From contig NW_019775741.1 of the NCBI RefSeq assembly GCF_001039355.2, positions 80,862 to 144,861 of the forward strand: DNA of 64,000 nucleotides, given 5' to 3'. The notes beneath the pieces are model-generated. The model saw only the letters and a list, made by a program, of their open reading frames with translations. It was not told the origin of the DNA and made no database searches. The position numbers and the translations under genes were made by a program. This stretch comes from Lingula anatina (lineage: Eukaryota; Brachiopoda; Lingulata; Lingulida; Lingulidae). Shown piece after piece: positions 11,057 to 23,490 of the stretch (position 1 is the stretch's first letter; every line of letters begins with the position of its first letter).

Positions 11057-13589
11057 GTACAGTTATTTTGGTTACAATATCAGTGGGTGAAACGATTATT
11101 AGTCTGGCTACCTGTTGCTTGCAACCGTGTTTGATTAAACCATCACAAATTGTTTGAATCTATGCCTCTAAGCGCTGCCTCATGTCCAAAAATTAGACAA
11201 AAAGAACACATAGTTCTCTATAGACAATCACATGTTCCCTTCTTTTGTGCTATCTTTAATATATATTCTACCGACCTTACCCTATACAAGGGCCACAGAG
11301 GGAATGCATTCACCAAATATTCACATGCATTTCTCTGGCTATTCACAGGCTCTGCTCATATCTGTTCTGCCAGATGAGGTCTCTTTTGCATTAAAAAACT
11401 TAACCGCAGAAACGTTCTCTAGTCTCTGATGGCAAGCATATGTAAACTTATCCTAAGCATCTTTGTTTCGACACACAAAATATATAATTTACCATAACAA
11501 ATATTGCACAGAGCCTTCAGGAGTAAAAAAAATTAATTAATTAATAAATGATAATAATAATAAATAAGTAAAAGCTGTCTTAACCTTCGGTTACTATTAG
11601 TATGGTTTTGTCAATTAAGTAATCTATAACATAATTAACATATATATTTTTCAATAAACGTTTTTAAAAGGTACATTTCGAATAAACAACAATTCTAACC
11701 ATCAAATAATCTTAATCTTCATATTAAAATATTCCATTACACAAAAATTACCCATTCCAAAAATAAAAGCCTAGACCGAGGTTGCATTTGTCCGATGACA
11801 TAACTAAATACAGAGAAGTAATATTCCAAAAGATAATAGCACAGTATTTGCAAATAGTTGTCATTTAATGCGTGTCAGTTTATGGTCGTTCATTTGAATA
11901 AAGCAAGGCTGTCGTGATCTTTCATTTCACAAATCTCTTTTGTCTTCGTCCCCGTGTACATGTGGTGCTGGCAGTCGTTTACTTTATCGACCAGTTTTCT
12001 TCATCCATATGCCCCTTATTTCACTTGTTTTTATAAGCATGGCTTCAGTTAATTTAAGGCACACCCTAACGGACGCGCATTTGCATGAACACCACTTCTC
12101 TGTCCACGCGATGCCAAAAAGTTTTTGTTGTTCGTCGATTTGTGGCAAAATGCAGAGTTACACCTGTCGCACGCTGAAAATACTATGGACATCAGTGGTC
12201 GACGAATAGGCCTGTCAGCTGTAAATGACTGTGTATTTGTGTACGGGTAAGAGAGGAGGAGGAGGTTGCAATATTTGGCGAACTTGTGCCGCGCCATCTT
12301 ATTCAAGGAGGATGGCCAGTTTTTTGAACTGTCACTTCCTTGAAGATAATTTGAGTCTGTCATCTTGCAGATGTACAGCGTCGGAACAATCATGATTATG
12401 ATCATACATGATGTTTATCTGGTTTTACCATTCATCAATGGCCCTTGCAAAGTTCTGAAGGCAGATGGCTGAAATTGTCCCAAGGTTTCAATATGGCCAA
12501 AGACTTAAATGAAGCGATAACACAAGCCACATGTTATGAAAAGTCACTTCGATAGGAAGTGTTTGTAGCTGTGACGGCATCACGAGACGACCGCAGTACT
12601 TAGCTTTATGTTGTTAAACGTACACTGTAGGTGTCACAGTATATGTAGAGTAATTCAGTTTTAAACGTTATGCGACAGCAGGTTCAACTCTGCCGGCCGT
12701 TAACGACTGTTTGAATAGGTTCTCTTCTCAACATTTCAATGTAGTTACAGAACTGTGTAAAGTGTCTTTACTCAGATCTTAGTCTTTCTCTGTGGTTCCA
12801 TTCTTTTTCAAAAATACACTTTGTCTGTGCTACTTTCCCTGACACCAACATCACAAAATGTTACAATTGATAATTATCCCCGATTTAACAATTACTCACC
12901 AAAAACATAAAGAGCATATGGCGGATAAAAAAAACACCAAACTAGCTTGAGATATTGATATCCAGTGTAATTAAATGTTATTTCACAGAAAAGTAATGCA
13001 TGGTATAATGTTTGTCTATTAAAGGTTTGAACCCCCTTGCTTAAGTACATTTTATGTAGCGCTCAATAAAAATGCACAAAACTAAATCAAACTTTTGAGA
13101 ATTCAAGCTGTCATCTCTTACAAAAGGTTTTAATTGCACACTTAGATAAACCTCTCATGTTTTCCTTCATAGTTATCCCACATGTAGGCCTACTGCCATA
13201 TATGAGGTATTCACACACATACGTTGTTTCGTCCCACCTGTCAAATTGGCTGTGAAGTCACACATTTTACATGATTTACTTGTATACATTTATGTCTTTG
13301 ATCAAATTGAAATTAACCGAAGACAAGTAACGTAGTGTGAACTTTAAATGAAGATTAATTATTTACTTAATATCAACCACTTAAACTTAACTACTTTAGC
13401 TAGGTAATCTTTGCTATGCAATATTAGTGCGGTGCCCTTTAACTGCCCGTGTACCCCTTTGCGTCCAGCGGCCGTAGGGAGGCAGACGGTGGTCATACAA
13501 AATCGTACAGTTTCATGGATTCACAAATTTTCAAATTCCTTATCATGGCCCGTAACCACTTGAGATATATAAAAAAGATATTGATTTTG

Positions 13590-14687
13590 TTAAACTCTTT
13601 TCATTTTAAACGGCGTCGTCGAGCTTATTTGCTTTAAATGAATGTTTCTGTCACCTTCTACTGTGCGTCTGGAGCAACACACGGATTTTAGCGTACGTTG
13701 AAATGTTTTACCGAACAATCCGTAAATAAAAAAGTTGATAGAAGAGTTTAGCATTGTTAAGATATTTAGCACTTGAAATAAGACTGGCATGTTCGCTGTT
13801 ACGTTCTGTGGCAATGCTTCGGAATAGAACCCAATGATAAAAGAGCAACAATACAAAAGATGATAGGCTAAAGACGATACGGCGATCATAACGGCAATTT
13901 TTGTCATTTCTCGGTAAATGAACATCTTCTGCACAAAATAACCTTCACGGCGTTTAGAAAGCTCTCGCAGTCTGCGTATTATTCGCACATTGCACCTAGT
14001 TATAACCAAAAAAGGAACAACAAAATAAAAAAGAGCGTGGGTAACAAGCCAAAAGATCTTTTGATCGGGCAATTGCAGAACGAGCGGTTTAAAGCAAAAC
14101 GGATAAGTTTTATTCTGCGAACACAACTGGAACCCAGCTGACACGACAAAGAAATACTTCGGTATAACGCTCATAAAAGAGGCAATGATCACGATGGCAA
14201 CCCATCCTGCCCACGCCTTCAGTGACGATTTATCCAGAAGCTGTGAAGTTGAAGAACAAATCAGGCGGTAACGGTCGACTGTAATAAGAACACTCATCCA
14301 AATAGGTATAAGAGTGAAGCAGTTGTTCAGGGTGACAAGTACTCGCGAGTATTTTGAAATAAAGGAAAGGGTCCCCGGAAATAATTCAATGTAGGAAAAT
14401 ATGGACGGGATCGTAATGAAGAATGTTTGCGAAAGGATGAGCATATTATCAGCAACTGCCAAGCAAGTGAGCAAAAAGATCGATGGATTCTGGGTCTTAA
14501 AATTTCGAAACACGACAAAGGACACTGTGTTCAAAAGGAGACCAACCACAGCAATGGCAAAAGCAAAAACTCCACCGACAAAATATACAATCTCTTTGTT
14601 ATGTGCATCACTATCCAATCCCCCCTCTACTACCGAAATATTTGAACTTATAATCGGAAAGTCGACCGTCAGCACAGTGTCATTCAT
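13590..14687 (-). CDS. Class A GPCR, FMRFamide-receptor-like (receptor 1)
   Basis: An intact single-exon ORF of 365 codons encoding a seven-helix receptor for the plasma membrane. The N-terminus carries two glycosylation sequons (N2, N16). Helix 1 has the family Asn (N53). Helix 2 contains L-A-V-A-D with D80. Helix 3 ends in D138-R139-Y140, the G-protein switch. Helix 7 reads N-S-S-I-N-F-F-I-Y (314-322), with the Pro of NPxxY replaced by Phe, followed by helix 8 and a C337-C338 pair suited to palmitoylation. The usual disulfide Cys at the top of helix 3 is Ser; the second extracellular loop instead has two Cys (189, 198), which could pair with each other. Overall layout recalls invertebrate FMRFamide/neuropeptide receptors; the ligand is unknown. 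The ATG chosen is the first in frame and is shared by all three paralogues. The tail ends in a segment derived from the neighbouring tandem repeat. Class A membership is firm, the subfamily inferred. Confidence 0.95.
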   Translation of the reverse strand: MNDTVLTVDFPIISSNISVVEGGLDSDAHNKEIVYFVGGVFAFAIAVVGLLLNTVSFVVFRNFKTQNPSIFLLTCLAVADNMLILSQTFFITIPSIFSYIELFPGTLSFISKYSRVLVTLNNCFTLIPIWMSVLITVDRYRLICSSTSQLLDKSSLKAWAGWVAIVIIASFMSVIPKYFFVVSAGFQLCSQNKTYPFCFKPLVLQLPDQKIFWLVTHALFYFVVPFLVITRCNVRIIRRLRELSKRREGYFVQKMFIYREMTKIAVMIAVSSLAYHLLYCCSFIIGFYSEALPQNVTANMPVLFQVLNILTMLNSSINFFIYGLFGKTFQRTLKSVCCSRRTVEGDRNIHLKQISSTTPFKMKRV

Positions 14688-14775
14688 TTTTACACCTGTC
14701 TTGCTTACCTCTGTGTCTCAGCTAATGTCAGGTTTTCACACAAGTAGCATCTAAAGGGAATCGTTAATCATCATG

Positions 14776-14783
14776 CTGATATA
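14776..14783 (-). promoter_or_regulatory. Degraded TATA-like box, receptor 1
   Basis: On the minus strand this reads TATATCAG, where receptors 2 and 3 have TATATAAG at the same place about 90 bp before the ATG. The single change would weaken a TATA box. Confidence 0.4.
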
Positions 14784-14975
14784 CGTCTATGCATCCCATA
14801 CACAAATTGTTTGTGCCGTCTAGCAATCTTGCTAGAACTATCATTTGGCATTTTATTTGAAAATTTGATATCCGTCATGCTGTCGTTTCACAGATTATCT
14901 TCCTCTCGACGACACCATACTTCCTTTTCAGACTGGTATCAGCTGAGAACATGACAATTATGAATAATTATAGCT

Positions 14976-15747
14976 ACCGAGGAAATACAGGTAGGCACTC
15001 GAAACCTGCTCTTTATAGGGAAAGCTTTCTTGAAGACGTACGCCAGTGAAGCGGTTATTAGGATGACACATTAGTACTAATAAGCTGCGCAAAGTGTTTG
15101 CCGTCTACATGGTCTGACTGGAATAAGGGATCCAAGTGCAAACCCAGTGACAAGAAAAAAAATTATAATAAAATAAAATAAATAGATAAATAAATAAAAG
15201 AAAAGAAAAGAAAGGAATATACTTTTTCTTAATCCACCATGTCTAATCATGATTGGATTCCTTCCCTTATCCCCATTTTTAAAATGCCCTTATTTAAGCT
15301 ACAGGGCGTTACATAACATTAAACAAACCCACATTTTGTTGCCCTGGGAACGCCTAGAGAAAATGTAGACATTAGTGATTAAGGAAGTATATGTTCCCGT
15401 AGTTTGTCACGGGGTTACCAGTGTACCCCTTGTTCATTTCTGGTTGCTGTATGAAGGTTGCTGATGATCATTTTTCCCTAATGTAGGGTCACACGCTTTA
15501 CACATATTCAGAATTGAACACGCACCTACACGCACAACGTTACAATCCAAAGAAACAACGACCACCTGTCATGCTGCATAGCAAATGCAACGCCTTTGTA
15601 TACTGTTTATGTGTACTCCGATCTCGCCGTCTTATCTTTAACATACACACCGGGCTATTATAATCTAATTTTCAGATGTGTAACGTGTCGTTTAATTTAA
15701 ATTAAAAAGATTATCAGCAATACATCATGTTACTTTCCACTTATTTA
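14976..15747. other. Unique spacer between units 1 and 2
   Basis: No gene is seen. It contains an AAATAAATAGATA-type low-complexity patch (about 15,165-15,215). Similarity to unit 2 downstream begins at about 15,748. Confidence 0.6.
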
Positions 15748-17641
15748 GGGGGTAGATATCACAGCCACCCCTTCAGCCTCTTCATAATTAAAGGACGTTT
15801 ATATCTTCATTCGGTAAAGAGGACACAGGCTTCAAGATTATTAGCAGCAATAGTTTGATAGTTAGCATGTACCCGATTTGTAGCAAAAAATAATATGCGC
15901 GGTGCCTCAAGAGCACGTATTCATTTTTCTTTTCGAGACCAACTGTGCCTAGAGAAATAACCAATATCTATTCGTGCAGTTACCCCTTATGCCAATCAAA
16001 CGAAATTTTCATAAACTATTTTAGCATATGTAAATCATGTTCACCTTCCGATAACTTGAACCCACGTACTGGTGTAAGCCAGAGGTTATTGTAGAGGACA
16101 TGCATGTACCACGGAGCCACACATACGGAGTTAGTAATCAATGGCTCGAAAAAAGCTTTCTGTCTCACTGAGAAAGCCACGTTCCAAGGAAGGTGGGGGC
16201 GTTTTAACTTTCAGTTTTCTATTGAGATTTAGTTTGGCTTCTCTCATAACACAACGAGCATGATGAAATGCAAGGCTGTCACTCTTGGCACGTTTTAAGG
16301 GCTTAAAAAGAAGTCCTTTTTTTTCACAGTAGCATCTACATACGCTGGACTGTTTAAAAAGATTTTCAAAAAAAAAAAAGCCGTCGAAAAAATGCATTTT
16401 TTCTACTGAACGCGTTTTACGGGTGGCATGACCTGGTGCCATACAGGATAAACTACTTACTCAATTTTAATTCCAATTTAAATGGGGCATATTTGCTGTA
16501 TATAATGTACTTATTGTATCAAAAACTTCACATAGTAATTTTGCTTCCAAAACCGTTCGCTTTTATTAATGCCGAGTGTACACATGCATTCACATTAGTA
16601 ACTTGATTTTGATTTTTCTAAAGACAAAGCAAGTAAATGCAGCATAGAATCTCGGATTAAGGTGAAAGAGAATATAAGTCATGGGTAGAAAATGACAGCA
16701 TGAAAAAAAGGTGTGAAGAAGCAAATGCACGGCAGAAATAATAACGTGTTATATGACCTGCATCAATCAGTTGGGTGTATAAATTCATTCATTATTATTT
16801 TATTTCTGTTTTCTGTTACGTGTGTTTATTAAATCTGGCATTTGAACGTGGACTTATTTTATGTAATGTGTCACAGATAAATTTTATCTTCATTAAGGTG
16901 TTATTCTGCTGAGTTAATTGTGCAAAAAAAACGGCGAATGAATGAAATACAGCATTCCAAACACAAACGCCTGTTAAAGAGTTCGGTCATCGAGGTTCTA
17001 ATAGGAATGAAGGGCCTTGAAGCCATGCTGTTATATTCTGAAAGGTACAAATGGATCCCTAACTGTGAAAATAGCTGGTTAATCGAGTGAATTGATAAGG
17101 CAGTGATACAGAGCATATTCAGGTAATTCTAAATTGCCGATAGAATAACAAGTAACCGGCAGATAGAATAGCAATGCATGGTTATTTCCTTGACCTAGGG
17201 CTGACTGAAAAGATGTTTGGGTGGGTTCCAGCCCGGAACCAGTTCAGCTGTACATTATTGCAGAAAAAAAGTTTGCAAAATGTGATTAAACCCGCTTGAA
17301 ACTTAAACACGATTGGAAGAAAACGGCTGAAATGACATCACAACATGTAATTAAAAATATGAGAAATGTAAATGACCCACAAAAATATTTATTCAAAAGT
17401 AAAGAGAGGTGCATAAATTTTAATAACAACAAGCTTAATAATGACCATGTTTATATATGCTTATCAGCAACAGAAAGAAACGAAAACTGTTTTCAGGTCT
17501 CTTGTTCGTTGAAAAAATTAAAACTTTGATAAGTAATAATAATATTAAAAATAGTAATCAGTATATTCTAACCAAAAAATGAAAACTATAGCTTAAGGCA
17601 TATCACAGGAAGCTAATATAATGACACCCGTCTTATCTCTT

Positions 17642-17736
17642 CTCTCGGCCAGAAGCCATTCTAGCTGTTACAAAATGTGGACACGAGTCCTTTATGCAAT
17701 TTTGCATAATATGCTAGATTGGCCCCTGGCTGAGAG
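17642..17736. repeat. Conserved stem-loop (unit 2 copy)
   Basis: The left arm is 17,642-17,676 and the right arm 17,699-17,736. The arms pair over most of their length, and the loop containing GGACACGAGTCC is identical to that in the other units. Confidence 0.75.
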
Positions 17737-20700
17737 CAGAGTTATTTTGGTTACAATATCAGTGGGTGAAACGATTATTAGTCTGGCTACCTGTTGCTCG
17801 CAACCGTGTTTGATTAAACCATCACAAATTGATTGAATCTATGCCTCTAAGCGCTGCCTCATGTCCAAAAATTAGACAAAAAGAACACATAGTTCTCTAT
17901 AGACAATCACATTTTCCCTTCTTTTGTGCTATCTTAAATATATATTCTACCGACCCTACCCTATACAAAGGCCACAGAGGGAATGCATTTACCAAATATT
18001 CACAAGCATTTCTCTGGCTATTCACAGGCTCTGCTCATATCTGTTCTGCCAGATGAGGTCTCTTTTGCATTAAAAAATCTTAACCGCAGAAACGTACTAC
18101 GCGTTCTCTAGTCTCTGATGGCAAGCATATGTAAACTTATCCTAAGCATCTTTGTTTCGACACACAAAATATATAATTTACCATAACAAATATTGCACAG
18201 AGCCTTCAGGAGTAAAAAAAAATTAAATAAATAAATTAATAATAATAATAATAAATAAGTAAAAGCTGTCTTAACTTTCGGTTACTTATTACTATTAGTA
18301 TGGTTTTGTCAATTTAGTAATCTAAATCATTATTAACATATATATTATTAAATAAACAACGTTTTTAAAAAGGTACATTTCGAATAAACAACAATTCAAA
18401 CCATCAAATAATATTAATCTTCATATTAAAATATTCCATTACATAAAAATTACCCATTCCAAAAATAAAAGCCTACGACCGAGATTGCATTTGCCTTATT
18501 CTGTAATGTTTTCCAGGTGTTAATCCGATGGCATAACCAAATACAGAAAAGTAATATCCCAAAAGATAATAGCACAGTATTTGCAAATATTTGTCATTTA
18601 ATGCGTGTCAGTTTATGGTCGTTCATTTGAATAAAGCAGGGCTGCCGTGACCTTTCATGTCACAAATTTCCTTTGTCTTCGTCCATGTGTACATGTGGCG
18701 CTGGTGGTCGTTTACTTTATCAGTTTTCATCCATATGCTCCTTATTTCACGTGTGTTTTATAAGCATGGCTTCAGTTAATTTAAGGAACACCTTGTCGGA
18801 CGCGCATTTGCATGAACACCACTTTTCTGTCCACGCCATGCCAAAAAGTTTTTGTTGTTCGCCGATTTGCATCAAAATGCAGAGTTACACCTGTCGCACG
18901 CTGAAAATACTGTGTACATCGGTGGTCGACGAATAGGCTTGTCAGCTGTAAATGACTGTGTATTTGTGTACGGGTAAGGGAGGAGGAGGCTGCAATGTTT
19001 GCCTACGGCTACTGTATGGCGCAAAACTTGTGTCCCGCCATCTTATTTGCGGTGGTGGCCAGCTTTTTGAACTGTCACTACCTTGAAGGTAACTTAAGTC
19101 CGTCATCTTGCAGATGTTCAGCGTCGGAACAATCATGATTATCCTCAAACATGATGTTTATCTGATTTTGCCATTTATCAATGGCCATTACAAAGTTCTG
19201 AAGGCAGATGGCAGTAGGTCCCGCAAGGTTTTAATGTGGCCAAGACTTAAATGTAGCGATAACACAAGCTACATGTTGTGAAAAGTCACTCTGATAAGAA
19301 GTGTTTGTAGCTGTGATGGCATCTTGAGACGAACGCAGTCCTTAGCTTTCTGTTGTTAGACGTACACTGTAGGTGTCACTGTATATGTAGAGCAATTCAG
19401 TTTTAAATGATGCGGTACCAGGTTAAAATCCGTCGCCCTTTAACGACTGTTTGAATGAGTTCTCTTCTGAACATTTCAGTGCAGTTATAGAACTGTGTAT
19501 AGTGTCTTTACTCAGATCTTAGTCTTTCTCTGTAGTTTCTTTCTTTTTCAAAAAATAGACTTTGTCTGTGCTACTTTCACTGACACCAACTTCACAAAAT
19601 GAAACAATTGATAATTTACATCAATTACTCACCAAAAACATAAAGAACATATGGCGGATAAAAATACACCAAACTAGCTTGAGATATTGATATACAGTGT
19701 AATTAAATGTAATTTCACAGAAAAGTAATGCATGGTATAATGTTAGTCTATGAAAGGTTTAAATCCCCTTGCTTAAGTACATTTCATGAAGCGCTCAATA
19801 AAAATGCGCAAAACTAAATCAAACTTTTGAGAATTCAAGCTGTCATCTCTTACAAAAGGTTTTAATTGCACACTTAGATAAACCTCTCATGTTTTCCTTC
19901 ATAGATATCTGACATGTAGGCCTACTGCCATATATCAGGTATTCCCAACAGTTACGACATAACAAATAACCATGAAACCTCGACAACAACCCGAAAAGCA
20001 AGACACAAGTCTGAAACTACAGGCCGAACAAGGTGTCCTACTTTCGTCCCATCTAACAAATTGGCTGTGAAGTCACACATTTTACATGATTTACTTGTAT
20101 ACATTTATATCTTTGATCAAATTGAAATTAACCACCGAAGGCAAATAACGTAGTCTGAACTACAAATAACAAAGATAAATTATTTACTTAATGTAACTAT
20201 TTAAGTCAAACTTAACTACTTAAGCTAGGTAACATTTGCCATGCGATGTCAGTGCGGTGCTTTTAAACTGCCCTTGTACCCCTTATCGTGCAGCGGCCAT
20301 TGGGAGGCACGCGGTGGCCGTACAAAATCGTACAGATTCACGGATTCATAAATTTTCAAATTCGTAAGCTGGTAGAAAACACTGCGCATTTCCGTAGTGC
20401 CATTTTCGGTGAACTTGTAGTGATTGTGATATTTTAACCCGTCCTTGGTTTCTTTCCCTTAAACCTCTGGCAGTTTAAAGAAACATAACCATAGTGAAGA
20501 ACTTTTTTTTAGTCTGACCACGTGGGTGCTAAAATCCTAGTAGTGGTGGGTGCACTAACAACGTATTGATATTCAAGGAAACCGCTCGTACGGAGGGTGT
20601 ACGGCAACTGGACAGAAACTGAAAGGAGTCTTTACGATTTCTTATTAACCAACAAACCGAATTTTCCGGCCTGACATCGACGTCATGTCGGAGAAATAGC

Positions 20701-21038
20701 ACGGGACCCGTACTACATGTATTACATAACGCAAAATTCCTTACCATAGCCCGTAGCCACTTGAGATGTAAAAAAAAGCACGGAAATCCGTATACTGGTT
20801 TACCGTGCGGCAAATGATAAACTAGTATAGTGCGGCAAATGAAACCTACGCTTATCTGCAAATTTTTTTCAGAAAAAATACCATAATCATTATATGCCTC
20901 TTACAAATGTAAGACTGTTGCAATATTTAACCGGTTGTCCTTGTTGTGGGGACAAAATTCATTTTATACACGTAATAGCATATATGTTTTTCTACTGTGA
21001 TACGTAGGACCTATGTATAAAATATACTTAATGAACTA

Positions 21039-21056
21039 TATCTATCTATCTATCTA

Positions 21057-21109
<53 letters not shown>
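21039..21109. repeat. TCTA/TA microsatellite (unit 2)
   Basis: Several TCTA units lead into about 25 TA units. Unit 3 has a TA run at the equivalent place (32,375-32,419) without the TCTA part. Unit 1 has lost the region. Confidence 0.95.
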
Positions 21110-21113
<4 letters not shown>

Positions 21114-21859
21114 CAACAAACACACCTAGTAAAATACCCACATATTCTTCCTATTTTCACCCTTTCTTCTATTTGCAGACAAAATGCAGGGTCACTTACT
21201 TTTTATCAAAACATATTTCACACTGCTTATATCTCTAGCTTTAGTTTTCTAATTGCTTCATTAATGTCGTAACATTTAACAAAATATAACAATTAAAACT
21301 ATTTCAAATCAAAAATAATCATAATACACGATATTTATGGTAAACAAAATATATCTCATCAGGAATCGATTTACATGTATCATCAATAACAAAGCTTGCT
21401 TTAAGCAGCACAAAAGATCCACCCCTTTTCCTTTATAAACATTTATGAACTATTGGTATTAAAAAAGTCGTATTTGTAAAGTTATATGCTTATACTATGT
21501 AATATTACTTAAAGTAGGCAAAATGTAATTGAATACCCCATTATAATAATAGTCATCAGCCTCGTTTTTGATGCTTTCCTGTGAAGTTCAGTGTCAACAC
21601 CATCATTTCATTCCAATCCCAACACTGTCATCAAAGGAACTGTGTCAATTTAAAGATTCATTTTTCTTCAGCCAAACTAAAAATATTTGTCATGACTCGT
21701 TATAATGAAATTGCTTGCTTACTTTTTGACATTTCCTTTTACAATTAAATTAGTGACAGACTTCAAACTTGAAGTATTCAAATTACACATAGCTCAATCT
21801 CTTTTTGAATCCGATTCACATGTCTAACTTTCTTTCACTTCGATTATCCTACGTAAAAG

Positions 21860-23490
21860 TTGAAATCCGGACCACCACTTTTCTCAAATCTACTGGCCCC
21901 AAGCGGGTCCACTGGTCCGAATAAAATGTCGGTAGGACTGGATATTTTGTCCCTATTGTATTAATATATATAATAGCAAGACATTCAATTTGTCAAAGGT
22001 TTTTTTTTTTTTCTTCTTTTTTTTTTTCATTAAAAGTATTCGTGTAACAATAACATTTCAGAAAAAAGTAAAATCGAATACCCTTTGAAAACTAAAGAAA
22101 AAATCTTATGACCATCTCAGACTACTAAAGTAAAAATTAATTGCTTATCTACAGATTATTCAGTGTGGCATATTCGATATCGGTGGGATAATCACAACCT
22201 GTCTTTCTCCAATTTTAAGACCATTCTGTGCCGTAAACTTTTCAGATTCTTGGCCATTCGAACCACAATTTTCTTAAGTGTATTGACGCAAATTGGGATG
22301 CACTGGTTTGAATAAAAACGTTAACTAGGCTGGACATTTTGTCCCTACTGCGATAAGACAAGTAATAACAAGACCTTGATTTTGTCAAACGTTCTTTTCG
22401 CTTTTTCATTTAGAATATACATGTAACAGATACATTTCAAAAAAATGAAACCAAAAGCTATGACGAACCACTAAATTCACTCATTATGAAAAATCTACTG
22501 TTTATTCAGAGTCATATACTCGATATCGGTGGGGTAATCTGAATATGTCTTACTCAAGATTAAGACCAGTCTGCGCCATAACCTTTTCCACTTACTGGCC
22601 ATTTGAACAACCATTTTTCTAAAATCTATTGGCCCCATCGTGATGCACTGGTCTGAATAAAAGTGTCAAAAAGATTGAACATTTTGTCCTTAATATTATT
22701 TACAGTTGGTATATGGAAGGAGAGGAATAAATTATTTGCTCGGTTCAATAATTGGTTGGTGTTGGTGGTGAGAGCAGGAACACCTTGAAGACCGAGCAAC
22801 GAGATAAATTGATGAAATACCGAGATAGATACTAGAACTAGGGTAGCAATTATTGAAGGTGGGGTAAATAAAGACGCCACGACATTGATTTTGTCAAACG
22901 CTGTTCATTTTATTTTCATTTAGAATATCCATGTAACAGTTACATTTCAGGAAAATAAATAAAAATAAAATCTTAATCTTTTTTGACAACTTAGAAGAAA
23001 AAATGTAATGACCATGTGGAACAACCATATTCACACATAATAATTTTTCTGATTATATAGTGTCGTTTATTCGTAACGGTAGGTAATCTGAATATGTCTT
23101 TCTCAGAATTAAGGCCAGTCTGTGCCGTAAACTTTTCAGCTTCCTGGCCATTCGGACCACCATTTTCTTAAATGTTATAGTCCCAACAGAGATCCACTGG
23201 TCTGAATAAAATGTCAGTAAGATTTTGTCCCTTTTGCATTAATATTAATAATAACAAGACCTTGAATTTGTCAAACGTTTTTTTTTTCTCTCTTTCCTTT
23301 TTTCTTTTTCATTTTAGCTACAGTTGCTTTTCAGGAAAATATAAAAATTCGAAAGTTCTTTTGAAAATTTAAAGTAAAATATAATGGCCATGTCGAGCCA
23401 CTAAATTCACATATTATGAAAAATCTACTGATTATTCAGTGTCGTATATTCGATATCAGTGGGGTAATCTTAATCGGTCTTTCTTATTTG
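21860..23490. repeat. Degenerate tandem array 3' of receptor 2
   Basis: A long repeat recurs about four times. Landmarks in each copy are a CACTGGTCYGAATAAAA block, a GGACATTTTGTCCCT-like block (about 21,945, 22,339, 22,681, 23,222), a GATTTTGTCAAACG-like block, and a TTCGATATCRGTGGGG-like block (about 22,174, 22,520, 23,449). Spacing varies from about 340 to 540 bp through insertions, including a piece at about 22,700-22,890 also seen in unit 3. The last copy runs directly into the receptor 2 reading frame. Confidence 0.85.

Larger units (their letters stand above)
6340..14975. repeat. Segmental duplication unit 1
   Basis: The left part (6,340-8,040) matches unit 0. From about 8,400 it matches units 2 and 3 in the same order: an AT-rich spacer, a conserved stem-loop (10,963-11,056), a conserved patch around 12,045-12,210, then the receptor gene on the minus strand and about 290 bp of its 5' flank. 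Compared with unit 3 it lacks about 374 bp near 13,535 and about 2.6 kb near 13,577, so it has no tandem array behind the receptor. It also carries a private transposon (9,065-9,563) and an expanded AAT/ATT microsatellite. Confidence 0.9.

Noticed and set aside
10942-11429. Plus-strand ORFs of 65-75 codons also found in unit 2 (17,621-18,056)
   Set aside because: They overlie the stem-loop. In unit 3 the start codon is changed and an indel breaks the frame.
12672-12690. B-box-like GGTTCAACTCT suggesting a tRNA or SINE
   Set aside because: No A box at the right distance and no cloverleaf can be folded; the unit 2 and 3 copies have changed bases in the motif.
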